Source: Virgibacillus sp. MSJ-26
GTDB lineage: Bacteria; Bacillota; Bacilli; Bacillales; Amphibacillaceae
Length of the DNA stretch: 64,000 bases
NCBI RefSeq assembly: GCF_018918075.1
Contig: NZ_JAHLPW010000002.1
Coordinates: 186,001 to 250,000, forward strand
Direction: 5' to 3'
Shown: one piece after another, positions 7,611-16,408 of the stretch
Layout: the number at the start of each line of letters is the position of its first letter
Numbering within the stretch: position 1 is the stretch's first letter
The notes under the pieces: model-generated
What the model was told of the DNA's origin: nothing
What the model saw: only the letters and a program-made list of their open reading frames with translations
Database searches by the model: none
Made by a program: the position numbers and the translations under genes

Positions 7611-9765
7611 ACATCCACCCAGATTGATGCTTGACGATTTTGAGCACGGTGATCTCACAAAATACGAAACGAATCACCACTTTGTCGGGAGTTATGCGCT
7701 GAGTATAACGGAAGAACGAGCGAAAACAGGCCATAACAGTCTTAAATTAAGCTATCATTTCGGTCAGTGGACGACTGGGAACGGCGCGATGTATATACAA
7801 TTTAAAGAAAGTTTACAGACTAAAACCATGCCGGAAAAATTAGCGGTATGGGTGTATGGCGATGGTCAATCTCCCTGGCTTCGCGCGACTTTACTTGATG
7901 GTGAAGGAAGCCGGAAAACTTTAAATCTGACTGAAGAAAATATTGATTGGGTCGGCTGGAAATATATCGATGTGGACATTGACCACAAGTGGAAACTACC
8001 GCTCAGATTAGAAAAAATTTATGCCGTTGAAACAGATAAATCACGGCAAGGAAATCCTAAGATTCAAGGTGATATTTATTTTGATTTAATCCAGTTCGTT
8101 TATAAAGATGATGTGGATTTAAAAGGACCTGAATTTACGAATGTTTTTCCGAAAGTGTCGGTCATTTACAACGATTCATTTACTTTTTCGGCAAAAATTT
8201 TCGACGAGATGTCAGGTGTTGATGACGAATCGATTCGAGTGAAAGTAAATGGGCAAATCGTAGAGCATTCCTATTCGAGCGGGACAGGTTTGATACAATA
8301 TCAGTTAAACGATTTACGTGAGGGAGAAGTTGAAATTGAAGTCGCGGCTTATGACCAGGCAGGGAACGTCTCACAGCCTTCGATTAACAAAATCTATTCA
8401 ATTGATTTAAGTCCTGATCTTGAACAACCGGTACTTTCAAATCTTACACCGAGTCATCGCGTAGTTATCCATACCGATACACCGAGAATAACGTTTAAGG
8501 TCATGGATGAAAAAAGTGGCATTGACGTGAAAGATATTAAGCTAAGGTTGGATGGTAAGATACTCGACGTCACTTATGATGAAGAAACAGGGTGGTGTTA
8601 TGGGTATCCTAAAGCCCCTATTCCCGCTGGGGAGCACCGGGTGGACATCATAGTAACAGATCGAGCAGGTAATCAACTTGATCCGGTTGAGGAATGTTTT
8701 TTCACGAAGGATTCACGAGAGTCGAGCGTCGATCAATCAACAATCATCCCAGTAATCCCGGATACTCATTCACCCGATTACTTAAACTTATTGCTCAAAA
8801 ATGTTGCCAAAGAGCCAGCGGACTTCGTGATTCATATGGGCGATCTCGTGGATGAGGCGACACAAGCGGAATTTCAAGAGATAAAAGACGTGCTGGCCGA
8901 TCAAACCGATCAAAACAATCAAGCTTTATTGACAGTAGCCGGCAATCATGAATCTTTTCAAGGGAATCTCGCCCTTTATCAAGCCCATTTCGGTGCACCG
9001 ACTTACCATCTTGAATACGGTGATTCATTAATCGTGGTGTTGAATTCAGCTTTTGAACAAAGTATAAGTGAATCGGACTCAACGCAGTTTCATTATTTGC
9101 AGCAACTTTTACGAGAAAATAAACAGAAGAACATCATTATCGCCACCCATGTTCCAGTTCAAGATGCATTCGGCACGTCCCATCAAATGGTTGAAGACGA
9201 CGCCCAAAAACTGGAAGAACTATTAAACGATTATAAAAGGAACAATCAAGATGTCAGCATCACGGTGTTGTTTGGCCATTTACATGTTTTACAGTCATGG
9301 AAAAAAGGTGGCGTGACTTATATTATTAACGGAAATGGTGCTGCCAAAGGCTACGTCGCTCATGAAAAAGGTAACATCCTAGGCTACGGCATTTTGGAAA
9401 TCGGACGTGCTGGAGTGAAATATAATTTCAAACCGATTGTCGAAAAACTGTTTATTCAACCTAAAAATAGCGGGGATGCAACGGGTACGGATGATTGGCC
9501 TGATAGGGATTGGGAAATGCCGCGAGGATCCACACAGCAATTTCGTGTTTTTGGCCGAGTGAATGTATTAAAATCGAATTATACAGTGGACTTCACACCT
9601 CACGATTTAATCAACATCAAGTGGCAAACAAGCGATGACAGTATTTTATCTATATCTCCTAGCGGTCTAGCGTCAGCGAAAAAGGTAGGAACCGCGACTA
9701 TTACCGTGGCGTTAGTGGATGTCCAACCTAGCAAAACAGCTAAAATAACGATTGGGGTGACGTAA
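7597..9765 (+). CDS. multidomain metallophosphoesterase lacking a signal peptide (YvnB-like remnant architecture)
   Basis: 722 aa. Order: an N-terminal beta-sandwich module (~10-180; DDFEHGDL, AVWVYGDGQSPWLRATLLDG, YFDLIQFVY), two Ig-like regions (~190-375), a calcineurin-type phosphoesterase (~384-610) and a C-terminal Big2-like domain (~640-722; SGLASAKKVGTATITVAL). Metal-ligand motifs are complete: PDTH, HMGDLVDE, AGNHE (~448), IATHVP, FGHLH (~560). The beta-sandwich followed by a phosphoesterase resembles the C-terminal part of secreted YvnB-type proteins, which carry a signal peptide and phosphodiester glycosidase domain first. Neither is present here, and the start (TTG with AGGAAGG; next choice ATG 7627) lies inside murQ. 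Cellular location and substrate are unclear. Confidence 0.78.
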   Translation: MRLDKHPPRLMLDDFEHGDLTKYETNHHFVGSYALSITEERAKTGHNSLKLSYHFGQWTTGNGAMYIQFKESLQTKTMPEKLAVWVYGDGQSPWLRATLLDGEGSRKTLNLTEENIDWVGWKYIDVDIDHKWKLPLRLEKIYAVETDKSRQGNPKIQGDIYFDLIQFVYKDDVDLKGPEFTNVFPKVSVIYNDSFTFSAKIFDEMSGVDDESIRVKVNGQIVEHSYSSGTGLIQYQLNDLREGEVEIEVAAYDQAGNVSQPSINKIYSIDLSPDLEQPVLSNLTPSHRVVIHTDTPRITFKVMDEKSGIDVKDIKLRLDGKILDVTYDEETGWCYGYPKAPIPAGEHRVDIIVTDRAGNQLDPVEECFFTKDSRESSVDQSTIIPVIPDTHSPDYLNLLLKNVAKEPADFVIHMGDLVDEATQAEFQEIKDVLADQTDQNNQALLTVAGNHESFQGNLALYQAHFGAPTYHLEYGDSLIVVLNSAFEQSISESDSTQFHYLQQLLRENKQKNIIIATHVPVQDAFGTSHQMVEDDAQKLEELLNDYKRNNQDVSITVLFGHLHVLQSWKKGGVTYIINGNGAAKGYVAHEKGNILGYGILEIGRAGVKYNFKPIVEKLFIQPKNSGDATGTDDWPDRDWEMPRGSTQQFRVFGRVNVLKSNYTVDFTPHDLINIKWQTSDDSILSISPSGLASAKKVGTATITVALVDVQPSKTAKITIGVT

Positions 9766-9800
9766 AAGTAAACACCCCATAAACGAAAAGAGTTGATCAT

Positions 9801-10691
9801 ATGGTCTATATGACTGGTGGTTTAATGAGGATTAAAGAAATGCTTCCGCTTCTACCACCTTCAGAGAAGAAAATTGCAGCATATATTTTAGAACACCCGC
9901 AAGACATTATTTCGATGACAGCCAATGAACTGGGAAAACGCAGTACAACAAGCGGTGCGGCGGTCATCCGCTTATGCAAATCATTAAATTTAAAAGGATT
10001 TCATGATTTGAAAATCAGGGTGGCTGGTGATCTGCAGAAAACGACACAGCAAGGTTTTCGTGATATTGAACCCCACGAATCCGCTATGTCAATCATCGAT
10101 AAAATGACAAATAACAGCATTCAAACAATCCATGAAACAGCCGAGTTACTAAGCATTGACGAACTGGAAAAGGCAGTCGACATACTCAACAAAGCCAGAC
10201 GAATTCACTTTATCGGTGTCGGCGCATCCAGTATCATCGCGCAAGACGCCGAACAGAAATTTTTACGAATCAATAAAACCGCCTACGCGTTTGAAGACAT
10301 GCATATGGCAGCAACACTTGTAGCCAATGCGGAAAAAGAAGATGTCGTCGTCGGCATCTCCTTTTCTGGTGAAACAGGCGAAGTCGCCAATATTTTACAA
10401 CTGGCTAGAGAAAATGGCGCGCGTACCATTAGTTTAACCAAATATGGCAGGTGGGCGGTGACCGAACAAGCGGATGTGAATTTGTACACGTCAGCAACGA
10501 AAGAACCGACGTTCAGAAGCGGAGCCACCTCTTCTCGACTGGCACAGCTCCAGGTCATCGATATTTTATTTATGTCTGTCGCTTCTTTGCAATATGACGA
10601 GACAGTAATGCATTTAGCGGCAACAAAAGATGCGGTGGACTTCATAAAATCAGACACGAGAAAGCATGCAACTAATAAAGAATCTGATTAA
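9801..10691 (+). CDS. murR: MurR/RpiR family transcriptional regulator
   Basis: 296 aa: an N-terminal RpiR helix-turn-helix (LPPSEKKIAAYILEHPQDII, then GKRSTTSGAAVIRLCKSLNL) and a C-terminal SIS sugar-phosphate-binding domain (IHFIGVGASSIIAQDAEQKF; VGISFSGETGEVANIL). By family and position it should sense MurNAc-6-phosphate or a related sugar phosphate and control this recycling cluster. In-frame starts exist at 9801, 9810 and 9825; 9801 keeps the MTGGL segment typical of MurR, with AAAAGAG 9 nt upstream. It ends 13 nt before murK. I could not identify an operator. Confidence 0.88.
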   Translation: MVYMTGGLMRIKEMLPLLPPSEKKIAAYILEHPQDIISMTANELGKRSTTSGAAVIRLCKSLNLKGFHDLKIRVAGDLQKTTQQGFRDIEPHESAMSIIDKMTNNSIQTIHETAELLSIDELEKAVDILNKARRIHFIGVGASSIIAQDAEQKFLRINKTAYAFEDMHMAATLVANAEKEDVVVGISFSGETGEVANILQLARENGARTISLTKYGRWAVTEQADVNLYTSATKEPTFRSGATSSRLAQLQVIDILFMSVASLQYDETVMHLAATKDAVDFIKSDTRKHATNKESD

Positions 10692-10704
10692 GGGAGACGA
10701 TTAA

Positions 10705-11631
10705 ATGGGATATGTTATTGGCATTGATGGTGGCGGAACGAAAACGACGGGAGTGATAGCTGATGAGAAAGGTTGGACCATTGCTGAAGTTACAGTCGGT
10801 GCGTCCAATCCGAACATCGTCAGCACGATCGACCTAAAGGCGACATTCTTAAAGTTAAAAGCTCAATTAAAGGAGAAAAATAAAGCCGCGTTCGAAAAAG
10901 TGGATCGGCTTTTTGCAGGCATTTCAGGAACTGGTCATCCGAGTGCTAGACAAACAGTGCACCAGGCGCTGAGTGAAACCATGCCGTCCGCGATGTCAAT
11001 GACCGTCGACAACGATGCGATAATCGCACTTTACTCCGGGACGTTAGGCCAGCCGGGCATCGTCCAAATTTCCGGCACCGGTTCGATTACATACGGCATC
11101 AATCATGACGGCGAAAGAGACCGAGTTGGTGGATGGGGCCATTTTATCGGCGAAAAAGGGAGCGGATTTGGCCTTGGCAGCGACGCGCTCCAAGCTGCCT
11201 TTGCCGCCCATGATCAAGCCGGACCCGCCACCATGCTCGAAGAATCCATCCGCCACTTTTTCAAAAAACAATCACTTCCCGATATCATACCCGAAATTTA
11301 CCAAGCTACAAGTCCGAAAGAAACCATTGCCTCACTCGGACGTTTAGTTATGGAAGCGGCCGATCAAAAGGACACCATTGCGACAGAAATCATCCAGCAA
11401 AACGGACTCTATATCGGGCAGTCTGTCAGCGCATTAATGAAGAAACTGTTCAAGAAAGGTGACATTCCCGTTGTCTTAGCCGGCGGTCTCTTCAATCGAG
11501 TAGATCTATTTCGTAGCACCATTGAAGAAGGCCTCGGGAATTATTCGGACAGCACGCGGTTAATTATTCCCGACAAACCACCAGTAAGCGGTGCCGTCAG
11601 TGCAGCTCTGATGATGGACACTTCTTTGTGA
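10705..11631 (+). CDS. murK: N-acetylmuramate / N-acetylglucosamine kinase, BadF/BadG family (MurK-like)
   Basis: 308 aa ASKHA-fold kinase. Phosphate-1 loop GIDGGGTKTTG at residues 5-15, phosphate-2 region QISGTGSITYGI, GGWGHFIGEKGSGFGLG, and adenosine motif VVLAGGLFNR. The family includes clostridial MurK, which phosphorylates MurNAc and GlcNAc at C6. With ABC import (no PTS phosphorylation) such a kinase is exactly what is needed to make the MurQ substrate, so the context supports MurK rather than a generic GlcNAc kinase. RBS AGGGAGA lies 9 nt upstream of the ATG. Confidence 0.85.
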   Translation: MGYVIGIDGGGTKTTGVIADEKGWTIAEVTVGASNPNIVSTIDLKATFLKLKAQLKEKNKAAFEKVDRLFAGISGTGHPSARQTVHQALSETMPSAMSMTVDNDAIIALYSGTLGQPGIVQISGTGSITYGINHDGERDRVGGWGHFIGEKGSGFGLGSDALQAAFAAHDQAGPATMLEESIRHFFKKQSLPDIIPEIYQATSPKETIASLGRLVMEAADQKDTIATEIIQQNGLYIGQSVSALMKKLFKKGDIPVVLAGGLFNRVDLFRSTIEEGLGNYSDSTRLIIPDKPPVSGAVSAALMMDTSL

Positions 11632-11772
11632 AAAATTAATTGTCAGCTAAATAACGTTAATCGTGAATCGAGTGGCTGTTAGATGAATAATCATAATGTG
11701 TGACGGCTACCGTAATCTTTTTGTAGAACACAGCAGGTAAATGGCAGATCACTAAATGAAGGAGGATGAAAA

Positions 11773-12735
11773 ATGACATTCGTTCCTTTAGAAAAAAGTC
11801 AACTCAGTGAATTGGTAAACCTATGGAATAACCACTTAAGAGATGATTTTCCAATGACAGAGGAATTATTTGAACAAAATAGCTTGAATGACGACAATGT
11901 GTGCAAGAAAAGTTCTCAAGTCGTTTTGAATGAACAAGGGGAGATTGTCGCTTTTGTTATTGCAAAACGTTGGCAAGAAGAATTGGATGTTGCTATGAGT
12001 GCGACGACCGGATGGATCCAAGCTTTGCTCGTTGATAAATCTGTTCGACATCAAGGTATCGGCTCTCAATTACTTTCCCATGCTGAAGAGCATTTGATAG
12101 CCGCGGGTGCTGAGCAAATCTTACTTGGTCGCGATCCGTATCATTACTTTCCGGGCATCCCGAGCGGGTACGACGAAACAGCAAAATGGTTTGAGAAAAA
12201 AGGCTTTACACATCAAGGGACAGAGTATGATCTAATGCGTACGTATGCATTAGGTGATGAGGAGACGAAGGTTGTTCCGCAAATGAAAGATGTGGAATTC
12301 AGCTTACTTGATATGGAAGATAAAGATGAATTTCTAGCTTTCTTGAACCGTTGTTTTCCAGGGAGATGGGAGTACGAGGCCATCCATTATTTTCAAAAAG
12401 GAGGCACCGGCAGAGAATTTGCCGTACTAAAGAGAGGAAGCAAGATTATCGGATTTTGCCGAATCAATGATGCTAAATCACCGTTCATCGCTCAAAATGT
12501 ATACTGGGCGCCCCTGTTTGCTGAAGAATTGGGAGGAGCTGGTCCGCTTGGCGTGGATGCCAACGAACGAGGACAAGGATTTGGACTCGCGATTGTCGAA
12601 GCAGGCATCGCTTTTTTAAGACAGCGCGGCATCCGCCATATTGTCATTGATTGGACCGGTCTTGTCGATTTTTATAAAAAATTAGGCTACACACCTTGGA
12701 AAAGCTATGAATCTTATAAAAAAGCAGTTGTTTAG
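11773..12735 (+). CDS. GNAT family N-acetyltransferase, two GNAT modules
   Basis: 320 aa starting at ATG with AAGGAGGATG immediately upstream. The N-terminal half has a GNAT acetyl-CoA motif (ALLVDKSVRHQGIGSQLLSH, ~80-100) and the C-terminal half a second one (GVDANERGQGFGLAIVEAG, ~258-276), so it looks like an internal duplication. The acceptor is unknown. Similar proteins occur beside the MurNAc operon of B. subtilis (YbbJ region), which makes a wall-sugar or wall-peptide acceptor attractive but unproven. 141 nt separate it from murK, so it may have its own promoter. Confidence 0.8.
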   Translation: MTFVPLEKSQLSELVNLWNNHLRDDFPMTEELFEQNSLNDDNVCKKSSQVVLNEQGEIVAFVIAKRWQEELDVAMSATTGWIQALLVDKSVRHQGIGSQLLSHAEEHLIAAGAEQILLGRDPYHYFPGIPSGYDETAKWFEKKGFTHQGTEYDLMRTYALGDEETKVVPQMKDVEFSLLDMEDKDEFLAFLNRCFPGRWEYEAIHYFQKGGTGREFAVLKRGSKIIGFCRINDAKSPFIAQNVYWAPLFAEELGGAGPLGVDANERGQGFGLAIVEAGIAFLRQRGIRHIVIDWTGLVDFYKKLGYTPWKSYESYKKAVV

Positions 12736-12740
12736 TAGAA

Positions 12741-12852
12741 CATGCTTACGTTAGTAAAATTCATGCATAAAACTAGTTAACTCCATGCGTAAAGTTAGTA
12801 AGAGCCATACTAAAACGAGTAAAAGTCATGTGTAAAGCTAATACAACCCATT
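12741..12852. repeat. AT-rich degenerate tandem repeat, period 21-22 nt
   Basis: Five adjoining units begin with CAT at 12741, 12762, 12784, 12806 and 12827 (spacings 21, 22, 22, 21), with consensus close to CATGCGTAAAGTTAGTAA plus a few variable bases. The unit at 12806 carries CGAGTAAAAGTCAT, which also occurs in the GC-rich array at 30448-30461. It may be a decayed or AT-drifted relative of the 21-nt arrays. It ends just before the RBS of the next gene. Confidence 0.65.
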
Positions 12853-12870
12853 TTTAAAGGAGGAGACCAA

Positions 12871-13920
12871 TTGAAAGAGCAAGTCATGCAGTTTTTAGAA
12901 GAAGAAATAGCTCTCAATCATTTGCCCGGAGCGGTTGTGCAAGTGATGCATCAAGGTGATATTCTACTGCAAGAAGCAGTTGGTTCTCGTTATGTTTATC
13001 CAAAAGAACAAGCACCGATGGAAATCGACACCGTGTTTGATTTAGCTTCGTTAACAAAAGTTGTTGCAACCTTACCGGCTGTGTTGAAGTTAATCGATTC
13101 TGGTGTCGTGCGACTTGATGATCCAGTCGCCCACTTCATCCCTCATTTTTCGGAACATAATAAAGATGAAGTCAAACTAAGACATTTATTAACACATACA
13201 TCAGGCCTGCCCGCCCATCGGCAATTTTATAAGAGGGCGCTGACGACTGAACACGTGATTCGCGAGATTAATAATGAACAACTCGTCGCATCACCTGGGG
13301 ATGAGGTAGCTTATAGCGATCTTGGATTTATCCTACTCTATCATATTGTCGAACAAGTAACTGCTCAGCCATTTGCTAGATTTTTACAAGAACAATTATT
13401 CACGCCGCTGGATATGACGGAAACGGGATTTTGTCCGACATTCGAAAAAGATCGTTATGCTGCAACAGAATACAGTGAAAAACTGCATGATTATAAGTTT
13501 GGCATCGTTCACGATGAAAATACAGAAGCAATGGGTGGGATAAGTGGTCATGCTGGACTCTTTTCGACAATTAGTGATCTAACTAAGTTTGCTAACATGA
13601 TTGAAAACGATGGAAGGTACGATGATAAACAGCTTATATCACCAGCTGCTTTAAAGTTAGCCCGCTCCAATTTTACCGAGTTCAGTGCAGAACATCGTGG
13701 TTTGGGATGGATGCGAAAAAGCCCAACACGAGCTTCATGTGGTGATTACTTTTCATCAGAATCTTATGGTCATACTGGTTTCACAGGCACGAGTATGTGG
13801 TTTGATCCAACGGTCGATTTGAACGTTATTCTTCTAACAAATCGCGTGCATTACGGGAGGCAACCACATATGATTCGACTCAGACCACGATTACATAATA
13901 TGATTAGAAGTCATTTTTAA
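12871..13920 (+). CDS. serine hydrolase, beta-lactamase/AmiE-like, cytoplasmic
   Basis: 349 aa from TTG 12871 with AAAGGAGGAG upstream. Class C beta-lactamase fold: SxxK nucleophile motif S60-L-T-K63 inside DLASLTKVVATLP, YSD motif (VAYSDLGFILLYH, ~148) and HTGFTGTSMW (~292) in the KTG position. In B. subtilis the equivalent locus encodes AmiE (YbbE), a secreted MurNAc-L-Ala amidase of this fold. This protein has no signal peptide, so it would strip peptides or esters from imported muropeptides in the cytoplasm (inference). A generic esterase function cannot be excluded. Confidence 0.82.
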   Translation: MKEQVMQFLEEEIALNHLPGAVVQVMHQGDILLQEAVGSRYVYPKEQAPMEIDTVFDLASLTKVVATLPAVLKLIDSGVVRLDDPVAHFIPHFSEHNKDEVKLRHLLTHTSGLPAHRQFYKRALTTEHVIREINNEQLVASPGDEVAYSDLGFILLYHIVEQVTAQPFARFLQEQLFTPLDMTETGFCPTFEKDRYAATEYSEKLHDYKFGIVHDENTEAMGGISGHAGLFSTISDLTKFANMIENDGRYDDKQLISPAALKLARSNFTEFSAEHRGLGWMRKSPTRASCGDYFSSESYGHTGFTGTSMWFDPTVDLNVILLTNRVHYGRQPHMIRLRPRLHNMIRSHF

Positions 13921-13965
13921 TTGGAAAACAAGCTGAGTTAAACTTGCGAACTTGGGAGGAAAACG

Positions 13966-15129
13966 ATGACAAAAGAAAGTTATGTTGTAGGATTAATGTC
14001 CGGTACGTCATTAGACGGTATTGATGCTGCTTTAGTTAACATTCTTGATACAGATGGTGAAATTGAAGTTGACCTTGTTCATTTTTCGACGATAGATTAC
14101 ACTCCAGAAATCCAAGCAGAATTGTTAAAACTCTGTCATCCTGATACGGCAAATCTCGCTATGATATCTAAAATGAATATGTATTTAGGTGATGTGTTCG
14201 CTGATGCCGTTGAAAAAGTGACCCATGAAGCAGGCATCGCAAAAGAGGATATTCGTCTCGTCAGTTCACATGGCCAAACAATCTACCATCAACCCGATGC
14301 TGAGCGGATTGACGGGCGAGTGATTATCTCGACTTTTCAAATAGGCGATATTGGTGTCATTGCCGAAAAAACGGGAATCACCACGGTCGGGGATTTTCGC
14401 ACCCGGGATATGGCGGCTGGCGGACAAGGTGCACCGCTCGTCCCTTATGCTGATTATATGCTCTTTAAAAAAGCGGATGCAGGGCGGGTGTTACTGAATA
14501 TAGGCGGGATCGCGAATATGACAGTTATTCCAAGAGGAGCGAGTGAATCTGACGTTTTCGCTTATGATACTGGCCCTGGAAACATGATGATTGACGCCTT
14601 TGCGAAGTGGGTAACGGGTGGCGAAGAAACATATGACCGGGATGGACGACTTGCACGGCAAGGTGAAATTAACGAAGAGTGGCTGGATGAATTATTAGCG
14701 CATGAGTATTTTGGCAGATCTTCACCGAAATCGACAGGAAGAGAATTATTTGGTGAATTTTATGCGAAAAAGTTATGGGAAGAAGCGGAGACTAAAGGGT
14801 TAGCACCCACAGATCGACTGGCAACAATGACGGAATTAACGGCTCGAACCATTGCGGATGAGATTAAGCGTCATGTCAAAACGCAGCATCTCAGCGACGT
14901 GCTAGTCAGTGGAGGTGGCCGTTATAATCCGTTTTTAATGGAACGAATTCGCGTGAATTTATCCGCTCTCGAGGTCAAACCTACCGACGATGTGAATATG
15001 AACGCAGACGCAAAAGAAGCAATCGTCTTTGCGCTGCTTGGCTATCAATGTTATCACAAAAGAACGAACAATATCCCAACAGCCACAGGCGCAGAACATC
15101 CTGTTGTGATGGGGAAAATAGCTTGGTGA
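13966..15129 (+). CDS. anmK: anhydro-N-acetylmuramic acid kinase
   Basis: 387 aa, typical length. GLMSGTSLDGIDAALV starts at residue 9; SSHGQTIYH, GDFRTRDMAAGGQGAPLVPY, LLNIGGIANMTV, YDTGPGNMMIDAF and VSGGGRYNPFLMERI are the diagnostic AnmK blocks. The enzyme hydrates and phosphorylates 1,6-anhydroMurNAc to MurNAc-6-phosphate, the MurQ substrate, in the cytoplasm. 1,6-anhydro sugars come from lytic transglycosylases, so its presence in a Gram-positive points to such products being taken up. RBS GGGAGGA is 7 nt upstream. It is the last gene of the recycling cluster. Confidence 0.96.
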   Translation: MTKESYVVGLMSGTSLDGIDAALVNILDTDGEIEVDLVHFSTIDYTPEIQAELLKLCHPDTANLAMISKMNMYLGDVFADAVEKVTHEAGIAKEDIRLVSSHGQTIYHQPDAERIDGRVIISTFQIGDIGVIAEKTGITTVGDFRTRDMAAGGQGAPLVPYADYMLFKKADAGRVLLNIGGIANMTVIPRGASESDVFAYDTGPGNMMIDAFAKWVTGGEETYDRDGRLARQGEINEEWLDELLAHEYFGRSSPKSTGRELFGEFYAKKLWEEAETKGLAPTDRLATMTELTARTIADEIKRHVKTQHLSDVLVSGGGRYNPFLMERIRVNLSALEVKPTDDVNMNADAKEAIVFALLGYQCYHKRTNNIPTATGAEHPVVMGKIAW

Positions 15130-15202
15130 TGTCAAGGGGGCCGGCAGGGAATAATCCCAATAACCTGACTCTTTGACATGTATAATTAAAAATTTTTAGC
15201 GA

Positions 15203-15234
15203 AGTTAGCTGTTTGATGACAGCTAACTTTTTTT
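15203..15234 (+). terminator. rho-independent terminator after anmK
   Basis: Perfect 10-bp stem AGTTAGCTGT / ACAGCTAACT with loop TTGATG, followed by six T. It closes the recycling cluster. A further 7-bp inverted repeat (ATGTCAA at ~15128 with TTGACAT at ~15173) lies just upstream. Confidence 0.92.
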
Positions 15235-15239
15235 CGTTG

Positions 15240-15356
15240 AGTAAGAGCGCTCACTCGGTCGGTGAAGTCGTGCGATCGGTCCATAAATGCGCTGACTCAG
15301 TCGAGAGCGTCACTCACGCCAATTCGAACATCACCATTACAATCGAGCACGAACCA
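15240..15356. repeat. possible degenerate relative of the 21-nt arrays
   Basis: TCG cores occur at 15255 and 15276 (21 nt apart), then at 15301, 15324 and 15343 with irregular spacing. GCTCACTCGGTC is shared with the decayed end of array G (46809-46820). The rest of the intergenic region to 15628 holds a palindrome (next entry) and AT-rich DNA with no gene. Confidence 0.35.
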
Positions 15357-15430
15357 CTCCAACTCCCTTTAACGACACAATCCATAAAAAGAAGCACGAA
15401 TGATAGTAAATCGAATTTACGTATTCCGAC

Positions 15431-15444
15431 ATTTCCCGGGAAAT
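15431..15444. promoter_or_regulatory. palindrome ATTTCCCGGGAAAT upstream of the gluconate-dehydrogenase-type operon
   Basis: Perfect 14-bp palindrome, about 185 nt before the gene at 15629. A near-identical copy (ATTTCCCGGGGAAT) with similar flanks, starting CGACATTTCCCGGG and with TCGAC ~30 nt on, is found at 18509-18522 after the operon. It could be an operator; no known regulator was recognised. Confidence 0.4.
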
Positions 15445-15628
15445 AATAAAAAAATGATATTCTTCGACACTAAATAGTGTGAAAGCTGAACCGTCTCGTA
15501 TGTTTAAATTCACAATTTGAAAGGTTTATTTTTAGAGGAAGTGGAAAAAATGGTTAAAAGATAAAAATATTAACTAGAAAAAATTGACACCATGTATTTT
15601 TTCTGCTTTTGAATTAGGAGGGCTTTTT

Positions 15629-16384
15629 ATGTCAGATGAAGAGAAGAATAATTTAGAGGAAACATCAAACTCCAGACGTAATTTTTTGAAAAATTCAGGG
15701 TTAGCTCTAGGAGGACTTGTTGTTGGGGGTGCAGTTGGAGGGTTAATTGTAGGGAATGAGTCTGAAAAAGATACAGATAAAGACGCAGCTCAGGTAAGCA
15801 ATCCAAATGAAGCCTTGATGTTTTTTTATCCCGATGAGTTTCAAACAACTGTGGCTGCCTCTGAACGTATTTTTCCTGCGGATGATTCCGGCCCTGGTGC
15901 CGCTGAATTAAATGCCGCTATATATATTGATCATCAACTTGATAGTCAATGGGGTGTGAATGCGCGAGATTATAGAATGGGACCGTGGTATAAACCAGAA
16001 TCTACACAAGGTGACCAGGTTAGGCTTCTTCGTAAAGATTTATTTCGATTAGGTTTGAAGAGATTAGATGCTTATAGTAATGAAAAATTTAAAAAAGACT
16101 TCGTTGACCTTGAAGACAATGAACAAGATGATGTGTTAGCAGCCTTTGAAAAAGGTGAAGCAGGGTCGATATCTGGAACATCATCGGCAGAATTTTTTAA
16201 GTTACTTCAAAAGCTGACGATGGAAGGAGTTTACGCTGATCCAATGTATGGCGGGAATAATAAAATGGTAGGCTGGTCTATGAGAAAGTATCCAGGTACT
16301 CGTATGAACTATGTTGAAGAAGTAGTCAGTGATAAATTTGTTGAATTAAAACCTCAAAGCCTCAATAGTCATATGAACAAATAA
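15629..16384 (+). CDS. gluconate 2-dehydrogenase subunit 3 family protein (Tat signal)
   Basis: 251 aa from ATG 15629 (AGGAGGG 6-7 nt upstream; the longer frame from 15584 lacks an RBS). Residues ~14-40 form a twin-arginine signal, SRRNFLKNSGLALGG, followed by a glycine-rich hydrophobic stretch, so the folded complex would be exported by Tat. The body (FYPDEFQTTVAASERIFPAD, GPGAAELNAAIYIDHQL, MRKYPGTRMNYVEEV) matches the small subunit 3 of membrane-bound gluconate/GMC dehydrogenases. Its partner flavoprotein follows 24 nt downstream and, as usual for this family, should be exported by hitch-hiking. Confidence 0.88.
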   Translation: MSDEEKNNLEETSNSRRNFLKNSGLALGGLVVGGAVGGLIVGNESEKDTDKDAAQVSNPNEALMFFYPDEFQTTVAASERIFPADDSGPGAAELNAAIYIDHQLDSQWGVNARDYRMGPWYKPESTQGDQVRLLRKDLFRLGLKRLDAYSNEKFKKDFVDLEDNEQDDVLAAFEKGEAGSISGTSSAEFFKLLQKLTMEGVYADPMYGGNNKMVGWSMRKYPGTRMNYVEEVVSDKFVELKPQSLNSHMNK

Positions 16385-16408
16385 TAATTTAAGGAGTGAT
16401 GAAAACAT

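Noticed and set aside
11105-11347. 80-codon ORF inside murK
   Set aside because: Out-of-frame shadow; the murK frame carries all conserved motifs.
15213-15446. 77-codon ORF downstream of anmK
   Set aside because: It starts inside the terminator loop, has no RBS and overlaps the degenerate repeat and palindrome region.
15500-15530. SigB promoter (GTTTAA ... GGGTAT) before the dehydrogenase genes
   Set aside because: GTTTAA is present at about 15500 but no acceptable -10 follows at the right distance.
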